From Argyresthia goedartella (Eukaryota; Arthropoda; Insecta; Lepidoptera; Argyresthiidae): DNA of 64,000 nucleotides. Below the pieces are notes generated by a model. That model searched no databases. It was not told where the DNA came from and worked only from the letters and a program-made list of their open reading frames with translations. The stretch is from positions 5,642,001-5,706,000 of the forward strand of contig OX463813.1 in the NCBI GenBank assembly GCA_949825045.1. The letters are read 5' to 3'. Positions within the stretch are counted from its first letter, which is position 1, and each line of letters starts with the position of its first letter. The position numbers and the translations under genes were made by a program. Shown here in pieces: positions 24,401-39,400 of the stretch.

Positions 24401-27400
24401 CCAAATGCTTCTTAGAATGCCTCTGCTTTACATGCTTTACATTTTTTTTAATTATATGTTTTACGGCCCTAGAATCTCCTCGTCCCGGTCCTTTTAGGCC
24501 AAAAAAAATACGAATGAAACTGATGATTGAATGAATGAATTCTTAATGATGTACTTTGATCATAACCATTTTGAAATATGAGTTTTAAGATTGAAGACCA
24601 TTTCATTCATTAAATCACTCGTAAGTGTATAAAAATTGTTGCCTAATTATGTGAAATCCGGCAGAGACGTAGCCTTGCTTGGGTTTCGGTTAGATTTTGG
24701 TGCGGACTCACGAATGAAATAATGTAGTTTTTCCTACAATAGTTTATTGGTAAACTGTTACAAGACGTCTTATTTATGCGTTGAATATAATAATTAGATT
24801 TAGCACAAACTTTAAAATAGGTGTACCTGCTTGACTCCCGCATTTTATGTTTTGAAGATCACTGTCTCAAATGTCATTCTAAGATTGTTAGTTAAATGTG
24901 TGGTAATTTGTTCTGAGTATTCATACCCTTTATGATTTATTTTAGCGAATTCTGGTAAGACTTGAGAATATCCAACAGTTGTTTGAAAACCTCTTTAAAC
25001 TTGAGTGACCCATACAGATACTAACCATAATCACCACTTTCGTTGGTTTTAGTTCTTATAAAAATAATATTGTTTTCTGTGTTCTTGGGTAACATTATTT
25101 TAACTCTTTGAATTGGTTTTGATTTAAACTAAAAGTATTCGTTTTATTAATATTTTTTTTACATTAATACAATTATTTTTACGTCAATGAAGCATTCGGT
25201 TGAAAAACATAATTGCATGCAAGCAGTTATAATTAAAAAAAAAAAGTTTTTCACGAGATTATATTAATTTATTTATTCAGTTTTTTTTTCCCTTACAGAT
25301 CAAGTAATAGCCGTCAAGATAACGAATGTGACACACAACTCAGTCACTTTGTCGTGGAGCCCAGGGTTCGACGGCGGTCTCCCGTCCTGGTACAGAATAC
25401 GATACAGGTAATTTAAATTACCTATTTTGTAGAGAAAACGAAGACGAAAGTGTAAAAATGGGCCATGTAAAACAATTATTACACGATTAGTGACAAAAAA
25501 AAAATACAAGATTACTAAAATATCCGTAAAAACATAATGTTTTTTTCCCCGTTAAGTTGGCTGTTCTGTAAAACTGTCAAGTATCAACAGATTTTCCGGT
25601 CAGTCGATAACGCAGTCAGCTAGAAACGTAAACAAATATTGAAATTATAGTTTTATAATCGGATACAACTAGCCTTGAATACAACCGATCCAAAACTGTA
25701 AGCATGGGTGCTATTTAAAAAAAAAATGTTAAGACATCCAGCTAAAGTAGCACGTACTTTTTTCAACATGGCATATTCCAAAAAACATTATCATTAGCTA
25801 AGTAGTTACCTACCTAAAACTTTTGACAAGGTATATAAATGGTCAGAATTTCAATATTTGTTAGAAATTATCATAATAGTGTGGTTTTAGAAAGTTTGTA
25901 GCGAGTTGCTCCTCTGCCTCAAATATGGCGTTTTTTTTTGTTTCGAATTGATTTTATCTCATTTGAAGCAAATACATTGGTTATCGCCCTGAAAGTTCTC
26001 AAACCTGATTCATATCATATTCTCAATGGAAATCATATACATTTTCCCAGATGTCCTGAACGAAATTTCTGATTTCAGACGTACCTACGAAGAGTCCTAC
26101 AGATATGAAGATGTGGTACCGAGAAATGTTACCACCTTTACCATTCACAATTTGGAAAGGAATACAGATTATGTGTTTTCTGTGATGTCGATGAATAAGA
26201 TCGGACAGAGCAAATACTTACCTGATACCACTAAAGCCACGACACTGAGTAAGTTTATTAATTTTAATTTAATCATTCTGTTAGGAGACAGTGTATTCAG
26301 GAAAAAATTGAAGAAATCAGTTCAAAGAAGACTTAAGATTGGAAGGAATGCACTAAAAGGGCTTAGTTTTAAAACTTAAAACTGTTTGACTTCCATATTT
26401 TGACACATCGCTAGTAAGGCGCTTGTTTTTTACAGGGTGTTGATTTTAAGAGTTACGCGCGACTCAGGGATAGTTGTTTACACGAAACTGATGCAAACTA
26501 ATATAAAAAGTTAATAATACCTTAGAATGATTATGTTGCCGCCATAATACGGTGTTTGACAAGGTCCCATAAATCTAGAAACGTGTCCCAAGCTGAACCT
26601 ATGTCAACAAAAACGTTTGACAATATCAGAATTGTAAATTTCCAGCAGTCTTATTTTTTTAACTCAATTTTGTGTTAAAAAGACAGCATTTCACTATGAC
26701 GTCTTATGCTAGTATTTCATAAAACTCGTGAAAAAAATTACCGGTTTGACACTTCCTAAAAAGTATCTTTTTTGACTGGCAGTCAAATACCTTATTATAT
26801 CGCTTGCAATACCGGGCACTCGGCGCGCAGCGGGGTCGGGCGGAGGTTCGATTTTCGATTAAATGTTATATTTATTTAAAACTAGCTGATGCCCGCAACT
26901 CATCTGCGCTCTTAGGAATTATCATTTACCGAGATGACGTTACCCTGCTAATGGTGCAGTTGGATAAAAAGTATATAATGTAGCCCACCGGGGGGCATGG
27001 GCTTTAACCCGGATACGAGTAAGATTGAGCCATACTCCACAACGCTGGCTCAGTGCGGGTTGATGGAGGGGTGTCGGGCTAGTGGCCAACCCGACTGTCG
27101 GATGTTTTCAAGCTGCCCTATTAGGGCCTCTGACTACCGAGAAGCGATTGTAGCCGGGACCTACAGCTTAACGTGTCATCCGAAACACGGAAGCGTCCGA
27201 AACAAACGCCACATAGAAAGGGACACCCATCCAGTACCCGTCTCAGCTAGACGTTGCTACCCGCACGATCGTTTCCGATGTACGAATACCGCTAGGCCAC
27301 GGACGCTTCATAAAAAGTATTCTTTTTATTAATCTAGCTCCGTAAAATCCGTATAAAACCCGTTCAGTCGTTTTAGCGTGATTGAGGCACAAACACAAAG

Positions 27401-30400
27401 ATACAAATATCCAAACATTTAAACATCGCTACTTTCATATTTATAATATTAGTCAGATTTACTTTAAAAGTGGACAAAATTAACGCGTTCTTCGTGTACC
27501 TGCCGGGAGTGTCCACACGTTGCGGTTACTTCGGGACAAATGGGACACGGCAAATCATGAATCAAAATTACAAGCAATGCTTAAAACTATCATCCCTGAG
27601 TGGTAACTAAACAAATCAACACCGTGTACCAATATAATGTAAACATGACCGTCGACGCGCACTGTCAGCGGTAGTGGGAGTTAGTCTACAAGGTATTTTC
27701 TTGTGTTTCCTAATAATAGTAATAACCTTGGACACTATTTACACACATTGGTCTAGGGGCTAGCCCCAAACTAGGATTCCCTGTATCTTGGGTACTAGAC
27801 CACGATACACGTACTTATGTAGATAAATAGTATACTTAGATAGATAAACAACCATGACTAGGGTACAAAATTCCGTTCTTGCCAATCAAATATTTGCCCC
27901 CACCGGGACTCGAAACCGGGACCCTTGGTTCGTAGGCGGGGTCGTCGTCTTCCTAAAATCTATGATATTATTCCGACGACCTAATTTTGATACTTTATAC
28001 TTATAAAACTTACAAACATAAGTTCGTAATAAGAAAGCATACCTATCTCTCTTAACCTATTCAACATAATTTTCTAAAAAAGTCTTACGAAATTCTCCCT
28101 TTTCCCGCCGCGCAGACGTAATCCCCTCATCAGTACAGACCAGTTCTGAGGAGTACAACTCGTACAATGTGCCCGGTGTTTTTATCATCACCGGGACCAT
28201 TGTCGGTACTGCTCTGATACTGCTCAATGTACTGCTGATAGGGTTCTGTCTTCATAGAAGGACCAATAAAAGGATACGAGGTTTGATCACTTTTTTGACT
28301 GTATTTCTGTTTCATTCTTTGGAAGTCTGTCATTTTAGTGCAAGATTTTTTTGTGTGTTTGCTTGTTTGATGTTTGTTGGTCAAAGTTATCTACAGCATG
28401 ACATCTCTCATATATAAATACATATTTATCTCAATCAAGCAAATACAGTTCTATTGTTTTCCTCTCGTTCTTCTGTTAGATTGGAATATTATGTATTTTG
28501 GTGTCTAGTTGTTGCTATATTATTAGAAACTCATTTATTTCTGTTTACTATTATTTATCCCAGCTATCATAATAGTTTTGTTCAACATCATTGTCTTTAT
28601 CTGCTGTCCTTAACTCCAATACCTATATTATTTTAAACTCATTTGTATCATTACAAAATAGCCACAACAAAACCAAATTCCCTCCCTTTTAGACTTTTAT
28701 TTTCGTTTCCTAATTTGTTTTTTTTTTTCACTTTCCCACTTTTAGCATCAGCAGAAATGTCCGAACTGAATGTAGTGCCAACAGAGTATGTGCAATCAGC
28801 TGATGTGTCCAAGTCTGTGATTGTCTATGTGTCCATCACTGGAGCAGTGTTAGTTTTGATCAACGCAGCTTTGGTAGCTTGTTTTGTTTTGAAGCGACGC
28901 GCTAGGCGTTTCAAAGGTAAGTTTTTTATTATTATTTTGGACTTCATTATTTAGTACACTAGTCCTAGCGTTTTTTTAGTATAATCTGGTTTTTGTGAAG
29001 TCACACTATTGATGTACGATGATACTCATAATACCCTAAGATGACGCTCCGAAGACGGTATAAAGTACAGATTTTCAGACGGTGTGACTTGATGAAATCG
29101 CAACTGTATCTGTAATTAGGCGTACACGGCCCACAAGCGTCGCCACAAAACGCCGCCCCTCCCCTCCCCCTATTTTCTATACTATCGATACATTTTATAT
29201 GGATTCGCCGCACACGGTCAACGCCGGTGGCCGCCTTTACGCTATAAATCATAGCTACTCGCTTCTTGTGGCGCCACAAAAAACATGCAACTCATGCGAT
29301 TAACCCATCCCTCTCCATTCGCTTCAGTCAAGTCAATGCAAGCAATGGGGTAAAAAAGTAGCGGCCACAGCCAATTGTGGTCAGTTGTCGCCACAAAAGG
29401 GGCCGTTTTGTGGCGACGTTTAGTGTTCCATGAGCGGCGAGGCTTGTAGTATGTGCACGCACGACGTAATGCATCATATGTATTTTAAGATCTGTTGACA
29501 GAAAAGTTAAAAACCAAAAAATCGAGCTTTGAAAAAAAAAAGCGTTATGCCATTAATATATTAACATACCGGATCGCAGAGGCGTTACGTACGAAACTCC
29601 ATTTTAAAAAAAACGGTCAATAACTTAAAACAAGTTTCCCTCTCAACAGAGCAAGCCGGCCAAGCCTCCAAATCGGCGACTATCGAGATGTACGCCCCCT
29701 CGGCCTACGACGCCATGGGCGAGACTCTCAGCTCCGTGAGCGAGAAGTCTGATACGTGCTCTGTTGACGAAGCGCCGCCTGCCGTGCCCGCTATGCCTAG
29801 ACAGGTAATGACTTCCACACATCGTCTACACATACACAGTTGACAGACAAACCAACCAATGATGATTCAATCAATTGACTGTAGTTTGTCAAATTGGTAC
29901 GTAGCACTCCCATGGTCTGCGGGCGCGGGGACGAAAGATGCGGGGGCGGGAAAGAAGAGCACGGTCCCCCGCCGCCCGCAGACCATGGGAGTGCTACGTA
30001 CGAATTTGACAAGCTATACTAATAATTGATTCATCCAACCAATAAACCAACCAACCAACCGGACAATAAACCAATTATCTATCCAACTATCAAATTAACC
30101 AAACATACTTTATCAATAATCCAACCAATTATCCGGCTATTGGTATGATGAAAAGTTGGATAATTGGTTGAATTATTGATAAAGAATATTTGGTTAATTT
30201 GATAGATGGATAGATAATTAGTTTGTTGTCTGGTTGGTTGGTTGGTTGATTAGTTGGTGGACAAATCAGTCGAACCAACTAGCCCGCAAGTCCACTCATT
30301 ATCCGACTATCCATCCAACAAACCAACCAAATATTAACCCTACTACAACCATTAAATTTATTGACTATTCATCCAACTACCAATTAACTGTCTATTCATC

Positions 30401-33400
30401 CAACCAGCCCAACTCGTTATTTCTTCAATATAATTTTGGTTAACCACGGTTATAGGTGTTACATCAGTGTAACAAACTGTTGTAACCACGGGTCTTGAGA
30501 CAAATCCGGTGTTGGTTCAAAGCACAGCTTGGAAAGTTCGGTGTGATTTTTATCCAAGCACTCCCAGAAGACACATATCCTAGGCGTGTAACGTGGTATC
30601 ACAAGCACAACCTAACAACACCGCAAAACCTAGTTTTTTTCACCAGTGTTCGCCTAACTAACCCACCCACACCTCCGTCCTCAGACCGACACCTACATGC
30701 TCGAAGACCCCGGCTTTGTGATACCGCCTCCGATGGACTACCCGCCTCCGAACTACGCGGCGTACGAAGACCACGCGCGGACGTTGCCGCATCCGCACAC
30801 GCATAGGGAGATTAGCGGCTCCGGGACGCTCGGCAGGAATCGAGGTGAGAATGAGGAAGATGCAAGAAGAAAGAAGGGGAAAGAAGATGATTTTTACGCT
30901 TTTTCTAGGCGGGGTTGTACTGGCACAGACTTGCACCAATATTTAGATAATAATATACGGTGTGGGTCTTCATAAAGTGCACTTATCAAACACTGTTGAA
31001 CAGGATAACATTTTATTGACAAAAAACTTTTTTATTTTATTTATCTTATAACTTTTAAAAAAATACAAAAATTATTTTTATAGCTCATTTACTACAAAAG
31101 CTTAAACAAGTGCCATGAACTCATTGACAAGATTTACTACAAACACTTAAACAAGGGTAACGAATGTCAAAAAATAGTAATAAAAAACATATAAAAAAGA
31201 AAGTTAGTTTATCAACTAACGGTTCTGACAATCTTACGGTGACATATCGATTAATTTGATTAGGCGATGTTTTTTAAGCAATTTACCCTTACTGACAGTC
31301 TAGGGGCGACTAGCTAGAAGGTGGAAGAAGACTTCACTTTACCAACTCAAATTTTACTAGAGTTAAGTCAAAGTTAACTTGACTACACTAAGATTAAGCA
31401 CCATGTTATATTCTTCATACTGTAATCATGTACTCCCAATCTACAATTATCAGGCGGAGTCCTTTTTAAAATTGCCAAATGAATTGATCAGAACACGATT
31501 TGAAAGGGATTCTTAAAGAAATACCCTGATGACAGAATAACATAATAAGCCTACTGATTAGTTCATTTTAATACGATGGATATCCGAATTACATAAAAGG
31601 CAAAAAATATATCTAACCCAACCACTATGAAGGATTTTATGAAGGATTTACGCCAACTTCAAACAGACGTTTGAGCCATTGTAACGCGATTATATGACAC
31701 TAACTGTAATTTCAAGAAATAGTGATTTGAATTTGGAATGAATCGGAATCTGTAAAAACTCTAGAGATACAGATTCGAACTAGGTCATCCTAGTTCGCGT
31801 GACCAATGTACGTGTCTGTATGTTAAGGCGCTACCTCGTCCGTGCAAAGGTCCCGTTACTCCAGGTGGAAAGACCCGCAGTGTGAGAGGGACGGAATCGG
31901 GAAAAAATTAAAAAACGTAGCGCTAAACCACAGAAAAATTGTTTAAAAATAAACAACGCTATTTTGTTAAAAAGTTTTTTAAGAAGATTTTGCGAATACA
32001 TAATATCTACATTACAACAATTTAGAGGTGTTTTCGTAATTAAATTCTATCGAGAAAATGTCATCCAATCGCGTTTCCTTTTAGTGAAAATCTTAATCAA
32101 ATACTCAATAAACGTTAACCTAAAAATCAAATCTGAAGATGACTTCATGGTGGAGTAAATGGATTCGAAAAAACCCCATTTTTTTTTCGTATCACGTTAA
32201 CACACATGTTCGTTGCAGGCAAGCAGAACTACGCACCGGCACCAAGCCCCATGCCACCGCTCGACGGATCCTACTACAACATGGCGTCAGACCGGTACCT
32301 GTCGTACCCGCCTCTTATAGGCGAATATCTGAGTCAGCAGGTAAGAAGTGCTGCATGAACTACATTCTAGATTACTGACTGTACATAGGAATAGCAACGC
32401 CACGGATTCACAACAGACATAGGCTGTTATTTACTGATAGCGCCCCCTATGGCGATGGGCCTTCCCCTCGTGATATCACGGCGCGCAGTTGTGTCTGCAC
32501 CTACGCTAATGCCTATCGTCTATTGAATTAACTTTATCCATGTAACCATGAGACCGACGACGCAAATCAATTTCACCACGAATCTTAGAGGATTAACGTC
32601 AACGGTTGACCTACTCCTACCGCGGGGGAGGGTGAGGTTCTACGGAGTTCCGTCGGTCAGGGGGTAACCATGAGACCGACGTCACGGGAGCGGGAGAGGG
32701 GGGGTACCTACCCATGAGACCGACGTCACGGGAGCGGGAGAGGGGGGGTACCTACAGTGTTCCGTCGGTCAGGGGGTAACCATGAGACCGACGTCACGGG
32801 AGCGGGAGAGGGGGGGTACCTACAGTGTTCCGTCGGTCAGGGGGTAACCATGAGACCGACGTCACGGGAGCGGGAGAGGGGGGGGTACCTACCCATGAGA
32901 CCGACTCGCCTAGGAGAGCAGTCGACCGAGGCCTGAGCGTCAACCAACTGTTTTGTACACTGGCTGGGCTACGGTTTACATAGCTAAGTGTGTAAGATAA
33001 GACAAGTTTTACTTTAGAATCGCGTATTTGGTAAGGAGTGACACAATCCCTTCACACCACATTTTGATCTTACTTGGTTTGCTGGAAGAGATCTCTTGTT
33101 AGAGAGAAACTCACCCTTGTGCGCTATTCATACGTTATTTTATTACCTTTTCTATATGTTGTTTGTCTGCAATAAATAAATTATGAATGGCAACAAATAT
33201 AATGATCACCAAAATATTTTTTCCTACCCAAAATGGGTAAATGCTACCCAAAATGGGATCACCAAAAGTTGCAGAAAATATCAGGGCAAAATACTGCGGT
33301 AGCTTAGGTGAAGGGTAAAAGGGGTGAGTGAATAGGAGCCCCCTTTATCATTCGTGTTAGGTTGAACATGTAAGAACAACAAAAAATACTTAAAATATAA

Positions 33401-36400
33401 ACTTATGTACTCAAAACATAAAAAGAAGTTTGGTGATCATTTATCCAAACACGATTTGGTGATCGTTTACTAATTTTGGCGGTCCATTCGAATTTATTGG
33501 TAGTAAAGTAGGTGTATTTTTGGTGATCGTTTAAACCTAAGCCATTATGAATTATGAATGACATGAGTAGTAGAAATCACTGGCGTCCCTTACTCTAGAG
33601 ATTTCTCACCTGGGTGAGAATCACTGTCACACTATCATCATCATATATATCATCACTGTTTCTATAATATGCTGTCAGCCTGTCACCTGTCGTAGCCGCC
33701 TAGAGTAACTTCGTGAGCAGGTGAGATAAGATAACCTAAATAAATAAATAATTAAAAAATAATAACTTAAAAAAATACCGACTTCAATAATTACATAACC
33801 CATTACAAAACATACTACGACCTGAATGGCCGAGTCGGCAGTGACCCTGCCTACGAAGCCAAAGATTCACATATATTTACCCCCACCGGGTTCGAGTCCC
33901 GGGGTAAATATATGGTTGATGAGAACGGATGTTTGTACCCTAGTCATGGTTGTTTATCTATCTAAGTATAATATTTATCTATTTAAGTATGTGTATCGTT
34001 GTCTAGTACCCAAGATACAGGGAATCCTAGTTTAGGGCTAGATCAATGTGTGTAAATACTGTCCAAGGTTATTATTATTATTATTATTATAAATATATCA
34101 TAAAAACAAAAAATACATCCCGACGAACTTTTTTGAAGTCGGTTAATAAATGAATGTCCCCACCGAGAGGCACGGGCCTTTACCCGGATACGAGTGAGAT
34201 TGAGCCATATTCCACTACGCTGGCCCAGTGCGGGGTGATGGACGCCAGTGATTTCGAACGCTCGTTATAAGTATCGCTTACCCAGTCAGGAGCATACAGA
34301 GGTAGACAGGGGTCAATGCCCGCTATTGATATGCCAACCCGACCAGACTATACTTGACCAGTTTTCATGAAGAAGTATCTAAAATATTAGAATTAGTTAC
34401 AAAGTGAACAAGTCTTTCGTTAAATAATTAAAGTAAAACAGACAACAGCGAATCCCGACGAATTTTTTACTGCTACATTTCATTTTTTCATTTTCTCAAA
34501 GGCTGTACAAAGGAAGACCCTTGCCTTCACAAAGAGGTTTTCTTTCAAACTATTTACACTTTTTTTTTTAAATGTTCTTGGATATTTATTGTCTGCGTAC
34601 TGGCAGCTTTGCTAATTAGATTTCTTTTTTGTACTTTGTGATTTTGATACGATTTGAATATTCACAGTTTCGTGATGCAAATTGTGTGAATAAATTGTCA
34701 GATTTAATATCAGACCAGGCAGGTGGTTTTTGTTTGAGCATAGTTAAATTAATTTTATCGGATTTTTGTGTAAACAAAAGTCTTACTCTCGAAAGATTTC
34801 ATTACTAGTAAGTCTGAAGGGTATTGGAGGACCTAAAGTCAGGTCAAAGGCGGTGGTATAAATTGTACTTATATAAAATACAAAAAAAGAAAATCCGCCC
34901 GATGCGAGTCGGACTTGCGCACGAAAGGTTCCGCAAGACGCTCCATATCTGCGGCGACGAGATAGCCACCTGTGACGCAAAATGGAGTAAATTTTTAATG
35001 ACTGGTTAAATTTGGGCGTAAAAGCCGTGACACTATGTCAATAGATCGCTGAATAGATAGATAGATAATCCATTTATTCCCTGTTTAAAATACATACAAA
35101 AGATTATTATTATTGCTAGGTAAGCTATACATGTGTATAATCCCACAGTGAATAGGCCCTGTCTCCGCATATGCTGCAGATTTCTGCAACGCTGGTAATT
35201 CTGCCAGAATCCATTTTACTTGGGAGTGGAAGCTTGTGTGCGGGAATTATCTGCTAAACACGAAACACGACACACAAAAAGAGATAAGCTCGCATTTCGC
35301 ATAAATATGGCTAAATAATCCAACATAGACATTCTATCATGTGAACAGCACGTCCTGGAAGTTTCTAAAATATGAGATCCATGAACATGACGCAGGAAAT
35401 TTGGTTTGTTTGTGTGAGAAACTGTCCACAAACCAACGACGAACCATTCGGAACATCTTTCATCCCACTGCCACCAACACTTTATCTAATGGTTGTCTCT
35501 TTCTGCAGACCGGGCGAACTCCTACACCACCGCAGCAGTACGGAGCTGTGCCGAAGCCTCTAATGATGAATGGCGGAATGAACAACTCGCCGTCCCATAC
35601 TAACAGTTCGCCGCAGCATAACAACTACAGCATTGATAGTAAGTAGTTATATGCTTTTATCTACACACATATCATAAACCCTCTTTACTGTGTACAAAAA
35701 CCACACGTTACGATAAGCATAATGTTAAACTGCTTGGTAAAAACTCATTTCTTATCTGAAAAATTACACATTATGACCATAATGTGTAATTTTTCTACAC
35801 ATTATGAAATTCAAAATTCGAACGCCGACGCCCGCCTCGTGCCGCCCCTAGTTTGTCTGTGAAGTTGGTACTGACATTCAAATTTCGAACGCCGACGCCC
35901 GAAGTTGGTGCTACAGAACAAGCTAAACAACTGCAGAGCCACAATGCCGGTCAAACATGCGGTTCCTGATATGTGTGTAGATAAACTAGTGTATGTAACT
36001 GTACATAATTAGGCATTAAAACTCTGGAGTGATATTATTATGAAACTCGCCTTCGGCTCGTTTCATAAACCCGCTCTCGAGTATTAATGCCCTCCATTAT
36101 GTAGCAGTCACATAAACTACTATTATCTACACACGTATCATAAACCCTCTTTACTGCGTACAAAAACCGCTCGTTACGATCAGCATAATGTTAAACTACT
36201 TGATAAAAACTCATTTCTTATCTGAAAAATTACACATTATGACCACAATGTGTAATTTTTCTACTTATTATGACATTCAAATTTCGAACGCCGACGCCCG
36301 CCTTCGTGCTTGTCTGTGAAGTTGGTACTGACATTCAAATTTCGAAAGCCGACGCCTGCCTGCGTGAACTTGGTACTACAGAACAAGCTAAACAACCTTC

Positions 36401-39400
36401 AGAGCCACAATGCCGGTCAAACATGCGGTCCCTGAACACATCAAAGAGAGCTTATGATATGTGTGTAGATAAACTAAACGGTCATTCGGGTCAGCAGTGA
36501 CCCTGCCTCGCCTTCGGCTCGTTTCATAAACCCACTCTCGAGTATTAATGCCCTCCATTATGTAGCAGTCACATAATAGTAGTTTATGTGACTGCTGCAT
36601 AAGGCCTTATTATGTACAGTTACATACACTAGTTTATCTACACACATATCATAAGCTCTCTTTGATGTGTTCAGGAACCTCATGTTTGACCGGCATTGTG
36701 GCTCTGCAATTGTTTAACTTGTTCTGTAGTACCAACTTCTCGCAGGCGGGCGTCGGCGTTCGAAATTTGAATGTCAGTACCAACTTCACAAACAAAATAG
36801 GGACGGCACGCGGGTGGGCGTCGGCGTTCGAAATTTGAATGTCATTATGTGTAGAAAAACTACACATAATGACCATAATGTGTAGTTTTCCGGATACGAA
36901 ACGAGTTTTTACCAAGTAGTTTAACATAATGCTGATCCTAACGTGCGGTTTTTGAACGCAAAAAAGAGGGTTTATGATACGTGTGTAGATAAACTACTAT
37001 AAAGAATTTGTAAGATGCTTCTAAGAAGTTGGTCAAAGCACAAGGCTCGCTCCAAATCCTGAACGAAAAAATGCTTTATTCTGTTGGATAATTACATATC
37101 TCCTAGAGCACGTCATTAATTTATACAGGTGTACATTCCAAAAGCATATGATAATAATAATAATAATTATAATAATATCTTGGACACTATTTACATACAT
37201 TGATCTAGCCCCAAATTTGGATTTCCTGTATCTTGGGTACTAGACAACGATACACATACTTAGATAGATAAACAACCATGACTAGGGTACAAACATCCGT
37301 TCTCATCAAACAATTATTTGCCCTCACCGGGACTCGCATCCGGGACCCTTGGCTTCGTGGGCAGGGTCACTGCCGACTCGGCCATTCGGGTCGTCACATA
37401 CTTCTCAGAGAACACGCACAAAAAAGTCTGAGTTAGCTCTTTTTTGAAGTTACATCTAATAACTAATAATATTTTTCAAAGTAAATAATATAAATAATAA
37501 TACATTGATTTCACTTTTGTTTAATTTGAAGATAGCCAATGGACTGTGTTCTGTTTTAATAAAAAAAAACACATGTTTATTAAAACAGCACACAGCTGTT
37601 TTAATAATCATTTTCATGTCATTCATCCATTTTGAGAAGCGAGTTTTCACGCTTGCATGTCGAGTTTTGAGACTTGTCGAGATTATCGTCAGTTAGGCCC
37701 ACTAAAGTGAAAAATATATGCCTCGGCAGGAAATGCTAGAAATAGTAATGGCAATATTTGCAGACGACGGGTTCTCTTTAAAGGAAACATTTGGCTTGTC
37801 TATTAGATCATAATTAATTTTCTAGCGTTTCCTGCCAAGGTATAAGCAACTCTCAAGGGTCATGCTACAGCTGCTGGATAGGTTGACTTACCACCCCGAT
37901 ACTTATCTCCCCGTCTTGCTTCCAGTACCTCTAGACCGGCAATCGGCGGGTGGCACACTCAGGCGGCAGCGACTCGACAAGATGGCGCCGGTGCCGCCAC
38001 CTGACGTCACTGTGCTACACCCGGGGAACTGTGCGCAGGTACAACACTTTATTCAGCATCATCATCGAATCGTCCGTGGTCTAGCGGTCCAACATCTGGC
38101 CGAGACGGATACTGGATGGGTGTCCGTTTCTGTGTGGCATTTGTTTCGGGCGCTTCTGTTTTTCGGATGACAAGCCCCATCCCCGCTAATATCGCTTCTC
38201 GTTGGTAGTCTGGCGTCACCTATCAGGCAATCCTCGTTCTAACATACAAGATGGATGTCAGGCGAACAAACTCAGCAGTTGACAGAAGTTGTCAACAGAT
38301 GTCATCACGGATCGCAGAAACAATTGACAATCGTTCCTGCATCGCGTAAGAGAAGTTTCTCCGGTTACCAACTATATTAGAACGTCCGAGCAAAAGCCTA
38401 AGCAGCCAGCGGACCTCTTCCGTATATAGACTCCCTCATCGCTTCAGTAGGTAGTCGTAAGATAACTTGTGACAGTCGGTTTGGCCACCAGCCCAACCCA
38501 CCGCCATCAACCCGCACTGAGCCAGCGTGGTGAAGTATGGCTCAATCTCACTCGTATCCGGGTAATGGCCCGTGCCCCTCGTTGGGGATATTAATGGGCT
38601 ACAATTAACATATCAAATTAACATATCAATTCAATGGTTATTTTTTTTATTTAAACCTAAATAAATGTAATAGAGAACTGATTAGTAAACGCCCAAAACA
38701 GCCTTGTAAATCTCAAATTATGCTATAAAGGAGTATAGAAGCTTTGTTTCTTTCTGTGTTAGCTTGCATTTGCTAACGTGTAAATGTAATTAGATTATTT
38801 TTGTTTGATAGAAAAGTTTCAAAATCAGTTTTTGACACATACACTGACGAGCAATGAAAAAGTTCCACCCAAAAAATGCCGACAAACACCTTAATATCTC
38901 CTAAGACATAAATTAAAAAGTATATTATAGTATTAAGTAATATTCTGATGCGCTGTTAAATGTACTTCAATATTGCAGACGGCGATATTAAGCTAGCCTT
39001 TACCGTTTAGGAGTAATTTGGTGCTATTTCACTGGAACTTTTTCATTGCTCGTCAGTATATTTGACTATATATTTTTTACAATTTCGCACCGGATTTGAA
39101 TTTATGTTCTTGTTATTTATTTCATCGTTATACAATATTATGTTATGTTGCTCTGTTAGTCTTGTATATTTGGCTCTTATTGGCTGAGAGCGTTTTATAA
39201 TATTTGAATTACTATTCCCCTAATAGTAAGCTGAAGATGAAATTCCAAGTTCCGCTGTTAGGGTGCCATGTCCTCACTAATTTAAGGCTACTTTATGACT
39301 AAAGTTTTTTTTTTGCGTCTCCGTAAAAAATGAAATAATTGGACTGGTTAAATTCAAACAAATTCATCATCACAAACTTAGTTCTAAAAAATATTTGCAG

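Noticed and set aside
26997..27332. ORF of 111 codons
   Set aside because: It lies on dispersed repeat Y, which has several rearranged copies without this frame.
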